NCBI GenBank assembly: GCA_903854215.1
Contig: CAINVT010000008.1
Span: forward strand, 1 to 42,899
Reading direction: 5' to 3'
Length of the DNA: 42,899 nucleotides
DNA from: an uncultured bacterium
GTDB taxonomy: Bacteria; Patescibacteriota; Minisyncoccia; Phycocordibacterales; UBA2100
Made by a program: the position numbers and the translations under genes. Positions 31,056 to 39,413 of the stretch are shown piece by piece (the stretch's first letter is position 1; each line of letters opens with the position of its first letter). A model generated the notes under the pieces. The model was not told the DNA's origin and ran no database searches. It saw only the letters and a list, made by a program, of their open reading frames with translations.

Positions 31056-33450
31056 GAAGAACAACAACAAGAAACACCTCGTTCTGCTCGATTCGCATGC
31101 GATCCTGCACCGTGCGTATCATGCGTTGCCGGATTTTTCTTCAAGCAAAGGCGAACCGACTGGCGCACTCTATGGACTGATCACGATGCTCCTGCATATC
31201 GTTGCCGACCTCAAGCCTGATTATGTTGTTGCAACGCGCGATTTGCCCGGTGGTACGCATCGACATCAATTGTTCGAAGCTTACAAAGGCACACGCGTGA
31301 AAGCCGAGGACGAACTCGTGGCACAGCTCAGGCGCGCACCGGATGTTTTCGAAGCGTTCGGTATTCCGATGTATCAAGCGCCGGGATACGAGGCTGATGA
31401 TTGTCTCGGAACGATCGTGCATGAATTAAAAAGTCGCGACGACATCGAGACGACGATCGCATCGGGTGATATGGATACCTTGCAGCTCGTTTCACCGTCG
31501 GTCTCTGTCTATACCATGCGAAAAGGTTTGAATGATACGGTTTTGTACAACGGAGATCGTGTGCGTGAGCGATATGGTTTTGGACCGGAGAGTGTCGTGG
31601 ATTACAAAGCGTTGCGCGGTGATCCGTCCGACAATATTCCCGGGGTCAAAGGTATCGGAGAAAAAACAGCGACGGAGCTTCTCCAACAATTCGGTACGCT
31701 CGAAAATCTCTACATCGCACTCGATTCGGAACCTGAATCACTAAAAAATGCAGGTATCAAGCCGCGCATCATTGAGCTCCTCAAAGAACATCGTGCCGAT
31801 GCACAGATGTCGAAAGTATTAGCGACGATCAGTACGGATGCGCCGATCGAGTTCGTGGTGCCGGAGCGACCGTGGCATCTCGCAGATCACCTCGAAACGA
31901 TTTACAAATTGTGTGATGAGCTCGAATTCAAATCACTGAAAGAGCGAATCAGAATGGCTGCAGAAGGAGCACAAAAATCAGTAGCATCTGAAATCACTGA
32001 CGAACGAGCCGCATCACCTATGCCGGAAGTTGATGAAGAAATGCTTTCGGAGACAGCGGTCGCGCTATGGCTTTTACATTCGGATACGACGAATCCAAGT
32101 TTGGAAGATATACTCACTGCACGTAACACCGAAGACTTCGAGGGCGCGCGCGCCGGTATCTTCAAAGACCTGAAAGATACGGGGCGGCTTGCTGAGGTGT
32201 ACGACGAGATCGAGAAACCACTGATTCCTGTTGTTCGACGAATGAATGAGACTGGCGTGCACGTTGATGCGAGTGCTCTCAAAGCTCTTGCAAAAGAATA
32301 CAGCACCGAGCTCGGCGTGATCGCGGGGCGGATATTTGCTGCGGCGGGACATGAGTTCAATATCAATTCACCCAAGCAGCTCGCCGTCGTTTTGTATGAC
32401 GAGCTCAAGATCGTACCGGAGAAACAGAAGAAGACAGCGACCGGCGCGCGCACGACGCGTGAGGATGAGCTTGCCAAACTCGCGCCACTGCACCCGATCG
32501 TCGGGGACATTCTTGCGTACCGTGAATTACAGAAATTACTTTCGACCTACATTGAAAAGATACCGACCTTGATAGCGCAAGACGGTCGCTTGCATGCGAA
32601 ATTCCTTCAGGCGGGGACAACGACCGGACGCATGGCGAGTGAGGCACCCAATCTCCAAAACATTCCCATCAAGACCGATTATGGACGGCGTATTCGTACG
32701 GCATTCGCAGCAGAAGAGGGGAATACGATCGTCGCGATTGATTATTCACAGATCGAACTGCGTATCGCAGCCGGACTTTCGGGTGATGAAAAGTTGTTAC
32801 GCGTATTCAAAGAGGGGGGCGATGTGCATACGGCGGTCGCATCGGAAGTCTTCGGTGTGACACCGAACAAAGTCGATCGTGAAATGCGTCGGCGAGCGAA
32901 GGTCATCAACTTCGGCATTCTCTATGGGATGGGCGTGAATGCGTTGCGTGCGAATCTTGGGGTGGGCGTTTCGCGCGATGAATCGGCGCAATATCTGTCG
33001 GATTATTTCAAGAACTTCTCCGGATTGCGGGAATGGATCGACAAGACGAAATTCGAAGCGGCACAAAACGGCTATACGGAGACCTTGTTCGGACGTCGCC
33101 GCTATTTTCCAGGATTCAAATCATCGCTGCCGGGGATCGTCGCACAAGCAGAACGCATGGCGGTCAACGCGCCGATACAGGGTACACAAGCCGACATTAT
33201 CAAGCGAGCGATGGTTGCTGCCGATGCGCTCATCGAGAAGAATCAGTGGCGGGAAAAAGTTCGCCTCGTTTTGCAAGTGCATGATGAATTGGTATACGAG
33301 ATTATGGAGAATGGTGCTGAAGATACCGCACGTTTGTTGCGCGATGTGATGGAGAGTGCCGCGCCGACTGAACGATTATCAGATGTTCCTATTCTGGCCG
33401 AAGTATCAGTCGGACATAATTGGGGAGAGATGAAGAAGATTAGTCGCTAG
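31048..33450 (+). CDS. polA: DNA polymerase I, proofreading domain absent
   Basis: 800 residues from ATG 31048. The 5'-3' nuclease/FEN domain (1-290) has HLVLLDSHAILHRAYHALPD, ADDCLGT and the SDNIPGVKGIGEKTA helix-hairpin-helix. Residues 300-400 form a short link with no DEDD exonuclease motifs. The polymerase domain (400-800) has motif A DYSQIELR (Asp565), motif B RRAKVINFGILYG and motif C VHDELVY (Asp746). It fills gaps and removes RNA primers. The missing 3'-5' exonuclease implies no proofreading. The last codon and stop lie in a TAGNNNC array. Confidence 0.96.
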   Translation: MVKKNNNKKHLVLLDSHAILHRAYHALPDFSSSKGEPTGALYGLITMLLHIVADLKPDYVVATRDLPGGTHRHQLFEAYKGTRVKAEDELVAQLRRAPDVFEAFGIPMYQAPGYEADDCLGTIVHELKSRDDIETTIASGDMDTLQLVSPSVSVYTMRKGLNDTVLYNGDRVRERYGFGPESVVDYKALRGDPSDNIPGVKGIGEKTATELLQQFGTLENLYIALDSEPESLKNAGIKPRIIELLKEHRADAQMSKVLATISTDAPIEFVVPERPWHLADHLETIYKLCDELEFKSLKERIRMAAEGAQKSVASEITDERAASPMPEVDEEMLSETAVALWLLHSDTTNPSLEDILTARNTEDFEGARAGIFKDLKDTGRLAEVYDEIEKPLIPVVRRMNETGVHVDASALKALAKEYSTELGVIAGRIFAAAGHEFNINSPKQLAVVLYDELKIVPEKQKKTATGARTTREDELAKLAPLHPIVGDILAYRELQKLLSTYIEKIPTLIAQDGRLHAKFLQAGTTTGRMASEAPNLQNIPIKTDYGRRIRTAFAAEEGNTIVAIDYSQIELRIAAGLSGDEKLLRVFKEGGDVHTAVASEVFGVTPNKVDREMRRRAKVINFGILYGMGVNALRANLGVGVSRDESAQYLSDYFKNFSGLREWIDKTKFEAAQNGYTETLFGRRRYFPGFKSSLPGIVAQAERMAVNAPIQGTQADIIKRAMVAADALIEKNQWREKVRLVLQVHDELVYEIMENGAEDTARLLRDVMESAAPTERLSDVPILAEVSVGHNWGEMKKISR

Positions 33451-33529
33451 GGACTAGGTGCTAGTTTCTAGTAGAATACTTTATATGATCGTCGACCGCC
33501 TAGAACCTAGAACCTAGAACCTAACACCT
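33441..33529. repeat. S23-less element A': facing TAGNNNC arms between polA and holA
   Basis: The left arm (33441-33471) has units TAGTCGC, TAGGGAC, TAGGTGC and TAGTTTC. The right arm (33499-33529) has CCTAGAA three times, then CCTAACA and CCT. About 27 bp separate them. The polA TAG stop lies in the left arm and the holA ATG follows the right arm with 0 bp between. Same unit family as element A around the four-helix gene at 3604. Confidence 0.85.
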
Positions 33530-34174
33530 ATGCTCTACCTCTACACCGGAACCGATAGAACGAAAGCGCGCACTGCCATGCAAGCCGCAGTTGCGCACGC
33601 ACAAAAGGGTGGCGTATCTATCACGCGTATCAATGATGCAAATACACTCGACGATCTCGCGGCGGCCTTGCACTCGGGCGGCATGTTCGCGACCGAACGC
33701 ATCGTTGTCCTGGAAAATGTTTTTGAGAACGATGAGATGCGGGAAGTTCTGCGCGCAGAACTTCCCACGCTCAAATCATCAACTGATCACTTTTTTCTCT
33801 ACGAGGAGAAACCGGATGCTGCGACGAGGAAATTGATCGAGAAATATGCGGAAAAATCCGAGCGATACGATGCGGCAAAAAAAGCCGATGGGGGAACGAC
33901 TATATTTGCACTTGCGAACGCACTGCGGGCAGGAAATAAGAAGGCGTTGTGGGTCGGATATCAACGCGAACTTTTGAACGATGCCGCGCCGGAGGCGATT
34001 CATGGTGTCCTATTTTGGGCAGCAAAGGATATGCTGCTCAAATCATCGGCTGTGGTGGACAAAACACGAGCAAAGAAACTCATTGCAAGTCTCACTGAGC
34101 TGCCGCATGAGGCACGGCGACGCGGCGAAGACCTCGAATATGCACTTGAGCGGTTTGTGCTCGGAAAATTGTGA
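33530..34174 (+). CDS. holA: DNA polymerase III delta subunit-like protein (short HolA)
   Basis: 214 residues; HolA is usually 320-340. It begins MLYLYTGTDRTKART and has LVVLENVF-like IVVLENVFENDEMREVL followed by DHFFLYEEKPDAATRKLIEK, the clamp-loader delta layout. The C-terminal helical part (LLKSSAVVDKTRAKKLIASL) matches the HolA collar region. Much of the middle domain is missing. Delta opens the DnaN ring during clamp loading. A 26-bp palindrome (33741-33766) lies in the coding sequence. Confidence 0.75.
   Translation: MLYLYTGTDRTKARTAMQAAVAHAQKGGVSITRINDANTLDDLAAALHSGGMFATERIVVLENVFENDEMREVLRAELPTLKSSTDHFFLYEEKPDAATRKLIEKYAEKSERYDAAKKADGGTTIFALANALRAGNKKALWVGYQRELLNDAAPEAIHGVLFWAAKDMLLKSSAVVDKTRAKKLIASLTELPHEARRRGEDLEYALERFVLGKL
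33741..33766. repeat. 26-bp perfect palindrome inside holA
   Basis: GGGAAGTTCTGCG joined to its exact complement without a loop; translated in frame as part of REVLRAELPT. Confidence 0.85.
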
Positions 34175-34180
34175 TAATAT
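34175..34180 (+). promoter_or_regulatory. -10 box of the secreted-protein gene, leaderless spacing
   Basis: TAATAT right after the holA stop and 7 bp before ATG 34188. Confidence 0.4.
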
Positions 34181-34187
34181 TATATGC

Positions 34188-35537
34188 ATGCGCGTAGCTT
34201 TTGGACTTATTATCCTGCTGCTTATTTCTGTCCCGCATGAATCATTTGCTGCAGTGACCGCTGCGGCGGCACAAGCCGCTTCTCAAGCCGCAGTAGCTGC
34301 CGGAATGCCGCAGGGTGTGGCGGACGGAATCAATTGGGCTGATCCGAAAATCTCGGATGCAATGTGTACCCCCGTGATTCCTACTTGTTATTGTGGTTAT
34401 ACTATGGGGAAAAATGGATGTGAATCCAGTGGTAATAAGTATCTTTGTCCATGTATGGATCCACGTGGAGTAGTAGGAATATGTATGCCCGCCGGGTGCA
34501 AAGCAGTCTCGGCGGCTGGTCTCAACGGAGCGCAATCCGCCACTGGCTCCGGCTCGATGGATTCTCTGCTCAAGGCGGCGGGTGATTTGCTCGGTAAACT
34601 TATGAGTGGCGGTGGCAGTGGTTCCGGAAGCAGCGCCGCGACGCCCGCGACGACTGCTGCCACCACATGTCCGAATGGTTACTACCAGACATCCACACAA
34701 ACGTCTGATCCCTGCGCGTACTACGTCCCAGTCACGACGATCGCGACAAGTTCCATCGACACCAATGCGCTTCTGAACGCACTCAATGCGAGTTCAACCG
34801 ATCTCACAAACTTAACGAATACCAATACGAACACGAATACAAATCTCAATAGCGATCTTTCCACGACGGCTGATGTGACCGGCACGTTTCAATCACCCAA
34901 TTCGCAGACCGGCACCACGACTCCCGGGCTCTCCGGCAGTATCCAGACGACCGGCACCGGCGCGACATTCATCGCTAATAACGTGCAAAGCAACTCCGAG
35001 ACGTCGGCATTCTTCGGCGGTGAGGGTGTTGCAGGGTTTATCGGCAATCTTGTCGGCGGCTGGTGTACGGCACGTCCGTGGGCGAGCGGGTTCATTGCGT
35101 CCATCATTCCACCCGCATTCTTCGACGGACTCTGCACAAAAGGAGGATTCACCGTCGGGGCACCCGCAACGGCCGCGGCCGTTTCATCTCAGGCATCGGT
35201 CACACTTACACAGACGCCGGTCGCCACACAAGCGGCGCGACCACAATCAACCTTACAACAAGCTATTACGCCGACGGCGACCTTGATTCCACCGCGTGTG
35301 GATATCTGGGCCGTACCATCGACGGTACCGCTGGGCGCACGCGCTGAAATCTTTTGGAATACCGAGAACGTTACCAACTGCACCGAGACGTCACCGGACG
35401 GAAGCTTTACCCAAACTTCGCTCTCTGGCGGCGCAGCAACCGTGCCGCTGACCGGTCCGACCACGTTCACCATCTCATGTCTCGATGCGGGGCAAAATCC
35501 CGTGACCGATTATGTGACGGTCAGTATTTCGGGGTAG
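34188..35537 (+). CDS. Secreted Cys-containing protein with C-terminal Ig-like domain
   Basis: 449 residues from ATG 34188, where a clear signal peptide starts (MRVAFGLIILLLISVPHESF). An Ala-rich segment and a Cys-rich patch (CTPVIPTCYCG...YLCPCMDPRG...CMPAGC, residues 64-105) follow. A Gly/Ser- and Asn/Thr-rich linker precedes a hydrophobic segment near residues 283-315 with two Cys. The last 90 residues form an Ig-like domain. It is probably an envelope protein held by disulfides. No family recognised; it is strongly expressed-looking but unrelated to holA in function. Confidence 0.6.
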   Translation: MRVAFGLIILLLISVPHESFAAVTAAAAQAASQAAVAAGMPQGVADGINWADPKISDAMCTPVIPTCYCGYTMGKNGCESSGNKYLCPCMDPRGVVGICMPAGCKAVSAAGLNGAQSATGSGSMDSLLKAAGDLLGKLMSGGGSGSGSSAATPATTAATTCPNGYYQTSTQTSDPCAYYVPVTTIATSSIDTNALLNALNASSTDLTNLTNTNTNTNTNLNSDLSTTADVTGTFQSPNSQTGTTTPGLSGSIQTTGTGATFIANNVQSNSETSAFFGGEGVAGFIGNLVGGWCTARPWASGFIASIIPPAFFDGLCTKGGFTVGAPATAAAVSSQASVTLTQTPVATQAARPQSTLQQAITPTATLIPPRVDIWAVPSTVPLGARAEIFWNTENVTNCTETSPDGSFTQTSLSGGAATVPLTGPTTFTISCLDAGQNPVTDYVTVSISG

Positions 35538-35550
35538 GATAGAGCCGTAT

Positions 35551-35571
35551 TCCGCAGGTTTAACCTGCGGA
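35551..35571. repeat. 21-bp palindrome (copy 2), intergenic
   Basis: CCGCAGGTT/AACCTGCGG with one centre base, the reverse complement of the copy at 24674-24694. It lies 14 bp after the secreted-protein stop. There is no T-run, so it is more likely a mobile palindrome than a terminator. Confidence 0.8.
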
Positions 35572-35591
35572 GAAACTTACAGAAAAGTTCC

Positions 35592-35914
35592 ATGTCATCA
35601 CGTATCAAGAATGGAGTTCGTGCAAAAGATTTTCCAATCGATTCCACACGATCGAACATCTCGAAAATAGAATTAACGACACGATATCCCGAGACGGGAT
35701 ATGCACTCAATACAAAATCGGAGATGGTCGTGTATGTATTAGAAGGGAAGGTCGTGCTTGATCGTGGAAAAAAACACTAAAGAAAGGCGCTGTTGTATTG
35801 GTTAAAAAAGGTGAACGGTATTTTTGGCAACCACACAATAGCGCAACGCTACTCATTTGTAGTACACCGCCGTGGATGCTAGATCAACAGCGACTACTGC
35901 AACTAGAAACTTAA
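35592..35914 (+). pseudogene. Cupin-fold protein gene broken by a frameshift
   Basis: The first frame gives 62 residues ending ...MVVYVLEGKVVLDRGKKH and a TAA at 35778-35780. Reading one frame over from the A7 run (35768-35774) continues the cupin as KTLKKGAVVLVKKGERYFWQ and ends at TAA 35912-35914. The joined product of about 107 residues looks like a single-domain cupin (YVLEGKVVL strand pair). The lesion is a one-base indel in a homopolymer, so it may be a true mutation, phase variation or an assembly error. The end overlaps the uppP stop by 4 bp. Confidence 0.7.
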
Positions 35915-36744
35915 ATTGCCAGCAAGATCAATGAAACAATACCGGCGAGAATACAGTAGAAGGCAAAAGGCCTGAGCGTTCTTGTTTGAAAATATTTGGT
36001 AAGGTACCGCACGGAGAAAAACGCAGCGATCGCGGCACAGAAGAATCCGGCGATTGCGGGCGACCACTCTCCATGGTGCGTGATGATATGCGGTACTTTC
36101 AATAGAGCTGCGGCAAAGATGATCGGTGTTGCGAGAAGAAACGCGTAGCGTGCGGCGTTGTCGCGAGAGAAACCGTTCGCGATCCCCGCCGTCATGGTGA
36201 CACCGGTACGAGAAAATCCGGGGATCAAAGCGATGCATTGTGCGAGGCCGACGGTGAAGGATTGTGTCCATGTCATACGCGCGAGCTTGCGATCATCGGC
36301 ACCGATTTGTGTGCCGCGTTGTAAAAGTTCCGCGATGAAAAGAATGATACCGTTGCCGATGAGCATGACTGCAACCAGTCGGGGTGCCGCGAAGAGCGCC
36401 TGCAATTTTGTTTGGAATAGAAGGCCAAACAATCCGACCGGTATTGAGCTTACGACGATAAGAAAACCGAGACGCGCATAGACGGTTTCCATGCGTCGAT
36501 TCATGATCGAACGGATCATGTCACGAACGATGCGCACCCAATCGCGCCAAAAGAATACGAGGAGCGCCAACGCGGTCGCGAGGTGAGTCAAGATGACGAA
36601 CGAAAGAAATGCGTCGCTCGACTGGTCGATATTCCAGTGCAAGAGAGCCGGCAATAGCACCATATGACCGAGACTCGAAATGGGGAACAATTCGGACACT
36701 CCTTGCAAAGTCCCCAGAATGATCGCTTGAAAAATAGTGAGCAT
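35911..36744 (-). CDS. uppP: Undecaprenyl-diphosphatase UppP (BacA)
   Basis: 277 residues with about seven membrane helices. Both signature motifs are present: GVSELFPISSLGHMVL near residues 15-30 (the (E/Q)-rich PXSS motif) and PGFSRTGVTMTAG in the second half. UppP recycles the lipid carrier for peptidoglycan by removing a phosphate from undecaprenyl pyrophosphate. It is followed on the same strand, with DUF2127 8 bp upstream, so the two are probably one transcript. Confidence 0.95.
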   Translation of the reverse strand: MLTIFQAIILGTLQGVSELFPISSLGHMVLLPALLHWNIDQSSDAFLSFVILTHLATALALLVFFWRDWVRIVRDMIRSIMNRRMETVYARLGFLIVVSSIPVGLFGLLFQTKLQALFAAPRLVAVMLIGNGIILFIAELLQRGTQIGADDRKLARMTWTQSFTVGLAQCIALIPGFSRTGVTMTAGIANGFSRDNAARYAFLLATPIIFAAALLKVPHIITHHGEWSPAIAGFFCAAIAAFFSVRYLTKYFQTRTLRPFAFYCILAGIVSLILLAI

Positions 36745-36751
36745 ATCGTGT

Positions 36752-37255
36752 TTAGGATATCACAGAGGGATCAATGTGTTGACGCACGAGACGATACTCA
36801 TGCCAGATGAGCCACATGATAATGACGTCGAATAGTGTAAGCGCGATGAGCAGGATCGAATGTCCTATCGCGATCTGGTAAATCTGATAGACCATAAAAA
36901 GCGCGAGCACTACGAGTGAAGCGGGATATGCCCAGAGCTTATTCTTGAGGAGTGCGATCACGAGCAGGAATTTAATAATGCCGCGGCTCAAGAGATACAT
37001 GGCGAGAAACATTCTCGGTGTGAGTGAGAATTGTTGGGCGAGCGTCAGCGCGTGTGTCGCGATGAAGTTGCCCGGTTCTTCGACGAGTTCATCCTGGCTT
37101 GCTGCAATAATGGCGTTACCGATCGCCGCCGGTGCGATGAAGATCGCCATGGTACCGGCAACTATTTCAGTCGCCGAAAGTATACCCTTGAGGACGATAC
37201 CGGTGCGGAATAGACGATAGATATATTTTTCGCGCAAAGCTCGGATCGTATCCAT
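36752..37255 (-). CDS. DUF2127-family integral membrane protein
   Basis: 167 residues with four hydrophobic segments and the order typical of DUF2127: FRTGIVLKGILSATEIVAGT at the start, the AMYLLSRGIIKFLLVIALLK core, and LWAYPASLVVLALFMVYQIY. Function unknown in general. It is upstream of uppP on the same strand. A TATCGT -10-like box lies 6 bp before the ATG. Confidence 0.85.
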   Translation of the reverse strand: MDTIRALREKYIYRLFRTGIVLKGILSATEIVAGTMAIFIAPAAIGNAIIAASQDELVEEPGNFIATHALTLAQQFSLTPRMFLAMYLLSRGIIKFLLVIALLKNKLWAYPASLVVLALFMVYQIYQIAIGHSILLIALTLFDVIIMWLIWHEYRLVRQHIDPSVIS

Positions 37256-37261
37256 CGCTCT

Positions 37262-37267
37262 ACGATA
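37262..37267 (-). promoter_or_regulatory. -10-like box of the DUF2127-uppP unit
   Basis: TATCGT on the - strand, 6 bp before ATG 37255. Confidence 0.35.
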
Positions 37268-37311
37268 CTATGATTTCATTTCGTTGTCTGTACCAAGTCT
37301 ACTCCAACGCA

Positions 37312-38739
37312 AGATGGTGCTGAAATCGGAGACGATTCCAGCGTAAAGGGAGCCCAAGACCCCTGAGCTTCCTGCGCCGTCTCGCCGTACCATGCCGAGT
37401 ATATGACACTAGGTATGAACGACGACAACATTGTGAGTATCACCACGGGGTGCTTCATGTTTCTAAGCCGGAGTACCGGCAAGAAACATTGGTCGCGCAC
37501 AGCTCCGGGAGTTCTTGAAACTCTCGAATAGTGCGACCTTTAGTAGGACAGATCGTGACGAGGCATACGAGTGGATCGGCAAGACATTGGGAAAGTTCGG
37601 ATACCACCGGATAGCGAAGAAGAACAAGGGAGTGGTACGGGCGTATATCCGGAGCATAACCGTGTACTCGGACACGCAGCTCGACCGGTTGATCCGGAGA
37701 AAACGCGAAGTGGGTCGCGTTGTCGCGAAGTCGAGGACACAAACGACGTTCCCGACCATCTACATACCGGAAGACATCGCGCTTCTCGTAGAGGTCGACA
37801 ATGCGGAAGGACGACGTACGGGAGGAGCGTTGAAGAAAACGCTCGTCGATATGTTCCATGTGTATGGCGACACTCGCTTCGAGCGTCTCTCACGTATCTC
37901 GGTCTCGCATCTGTACAACCTGCGCGGGACGCGCGTGTACCAGTCACGGTCTTTGACGTACACAAAGACGATGCCCACATCCGTGGATATCGGTATACGC
38001 AAGAAACCTCGTCCCAAGGGGCAAACTTGATTCCTTCGCGTAGATTCAGTGCATCAGGGCGATCGAGACAAAGAAAAGGGTGTGTACCACATCAATCTCG
38101 TGGACGAGGTGACGCAGGACGAGATCGTGGCCACGGTGGAGGGGATCTCGGAGGAGTTCCTGCGGCCTGCTCTTGAGAGGCACTTGCGGCGTTCCCTGTC
38201 GTGGTACTCAGTTTCCAAGGCCAAGCCACGAGTTTGCTAATTCGTCCGACAACGGCTCGGAGTACCTCAACAAAGTGGTGGCGCGACTGCTACAGAAACT
38301 TCTGATCGAGCAGACGAAGTCGAGATCGCGGCGAACGAATGACAACGCGCTCGCTGAAGGGAAGAACGCTGTGGTGGTGCGCAAGCACTTCGGGTATGCA
38401 CACATTCCGAGGAAATATGCATCTCTCATGAACGAGTTCAACCGCGACTACCTCAATCCGTACCTGCTCAATCATCGGCAATGCGCGTTTGCGGACGAGA
38501 CCATAGACGAGCGCGGCAAGATTCACAAAGTGTACAAGTAATATCTGACTCTGCGTGAGAAGCTCCTGTCGATTGTGAATGTTGAACAGTATCTCAAACA
38601 CGGCATCACGAAAGAATCGCTCCGGATACGTATGATGGTACAAACACATCTCGCCGCCGCGCAGGAAATGCAGCGGGCGAAACAGACATTATTCAAAGAA
38701 ATCAGACGCCGCAAGGTACGCTAGATTTCAGCACCATCT
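37312..38739 (+). mobile_element. Decayed insertion sequence with 16-bp terminal inverted repeats
   Basis: AGATGGTGCTGAAATC (37312-37327) is repeated as an exact inverted copy at 38724-38739, giving a 1428-bp element. Inside is a single broken DDE integrase-type transposase gene on the + strand. The first 140 bp are non-coding. I see no clear target-site duplication, so the insertion is old or one end has been altered. The right end stops 20 bp before tRNA-Lys. Confidence 0.85.
37467..38724 (+). pseudogene. Integrase-core (rve, DDE) transposase, multiply disrupted
   Basis: Reading starts after a stop at 37464 without a clear start codon. Frame 1 gives RAQLREFLKL...EAYEWIGKTLGKFGYHRIAKK...LYNLRGTRVYQSRSLTYTKT up to TGA 38028-38030. 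It then continues in the same frame as FLRVDSVHQGDRDKEKGVYH, the catalytic Asp region. Around 38195-38260 two frameshifts occur (FPVVVLSF sits in another frame) before SDNGSEYLNK, the second Asp, and KSRSRRTNDNALAEGKN, the Glu motif. A TAA at 38539-38541 interrupts the tail, which resumes in frame to 38724. The four lesions show it is dead. Confidence 0.85.
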
Positions 38740-38759
38740 ACGGATTAGAAAATACTTAG

Positions 38760-38832
38760 TGCGCCCACCTGGATTCGAACCAGGGACAAACTCCTTAAAA
38801 GGGAGCTGCTCTACCAGCTGAGCTATGGGCGC
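38760..38832 (-). tRNA. tRNA-Lys (anticodon UUU)
   Basis: 73 nt. Acceptor GCGCCCA pairs with TGGGCGC, with discriminator A at 38760. The D-arm reads AGCTCAGCTGGTAGAGC, the anticodon loop CTTTTAA, and the T-arm has GGTTCGAATCC. CCA is not encoded. Confidence 0.96.
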
Positions 38833-38915
38833 GCTTCGTCCTTCCGTGGCCTTGTGCGGAGGGGGAGCGTTGTGATTGTATGCGCGTCCGGCGGAAACGT
38901 CCACCCCATCCTTGT

Positions 38916-39317
38916 TTACAAGGGAAAATCGAGGCCAAGGGGGCCGGCTCCGGAGATGAGAAGCGCAAGGCACATAAGGAAAAGCAGTGCATACGTACTG
39001 CGTGGCAACGGCCGCAGTGATTCGTACTGTTTCGACAGCGACATGTGTTTGATGACAATGATAATGCCGATAATAGCGGCGGCTTGCGTGCCATACCCCA
39101 CCAGTATCGCGAGGCCGTCGAAGATGGTTATGACTCCGGAGATCCACAGCATCCACGATGCAGGACTGCCGAGAATCGGTAGGCGGATCTTCGTCAGATC
39201 ATTGCGGCGTACGATCAAGAAATAACCGGCATAGATGAACGAGATCCCGACGCCGATGCGTAGGATCGTAGCGGTAAACGGTGCGAGCCAAAGAATTTGT
39301 GGAATGAGTGAAAGCAT
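38916..39317 (-). CDS. DoxX-like integral membrane protein
   Basis: 133 residues, four hydrophobic helices. It has ILRIGVGISFIYAGYFLI, in the form of the DoxX first helix, then GVITIFDGLAILVGYGTQAA and a short conserved loop before AIIGIIIVIKHM. DoxX proteins are small membrane proteins linked to redox or quinone functions. The end is near the tRNA. A TAGNNNC array lies right upstream (39324-39355). Confidence 0.75.
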   Translation of the reverse strand: MLSLIPQILWLAPFTATILRIGVGISFIYAGYFLIVRRNDLTKIRLPILGSPASWMLWISGVITIFDGLAILVGYGTQAAAIIGIIIVIKHMSLSKQYESLRPLPRSTYALLFLMCLALLISGAGPLGLDFPL

Positions 39318-39323
39318 ACGAAC

Positions 39324-39355
39324 TAGGTTGTAGCTTCTAGCTTATAGGTTTTAGG
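39324..39355 (+). repeat. Solo TAGNNNC heptamer array between doxX and trmH
   Basis: 7-bp units TAGGTTG, TAGCTTC, TAGCTTA and TAGGTTT, then TAGG. I find no facing arm nearby, so this is a half element. Confidence 0.8.
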
Positions 39356-39413
39356 AAATACGGCAAGTTCCGTACCGAACATGTCAGTGCTTGTGCATCG
39401 GACATACAATCGC

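Noticed and set aside
34188-35537. Secreted protein as part of the T4SS operon
   Set aside because: It is over 20 kb away and has its own promoter-like box; the shared Ig-like style is not evidence of joint function.
38028-38030. Genome-wide UGA=Gly recoding
   Set aside because: TGA is the normal stop of virB4, the pilin gene, the Cas4-type nuclease gene, the IIG gene and fic, with no sensible continuation in most.
38728-39156. 142-codon - strand ORF
   Set aside because: It reads through the tRNA-Lys gene and out of frame through the DoxX gene.
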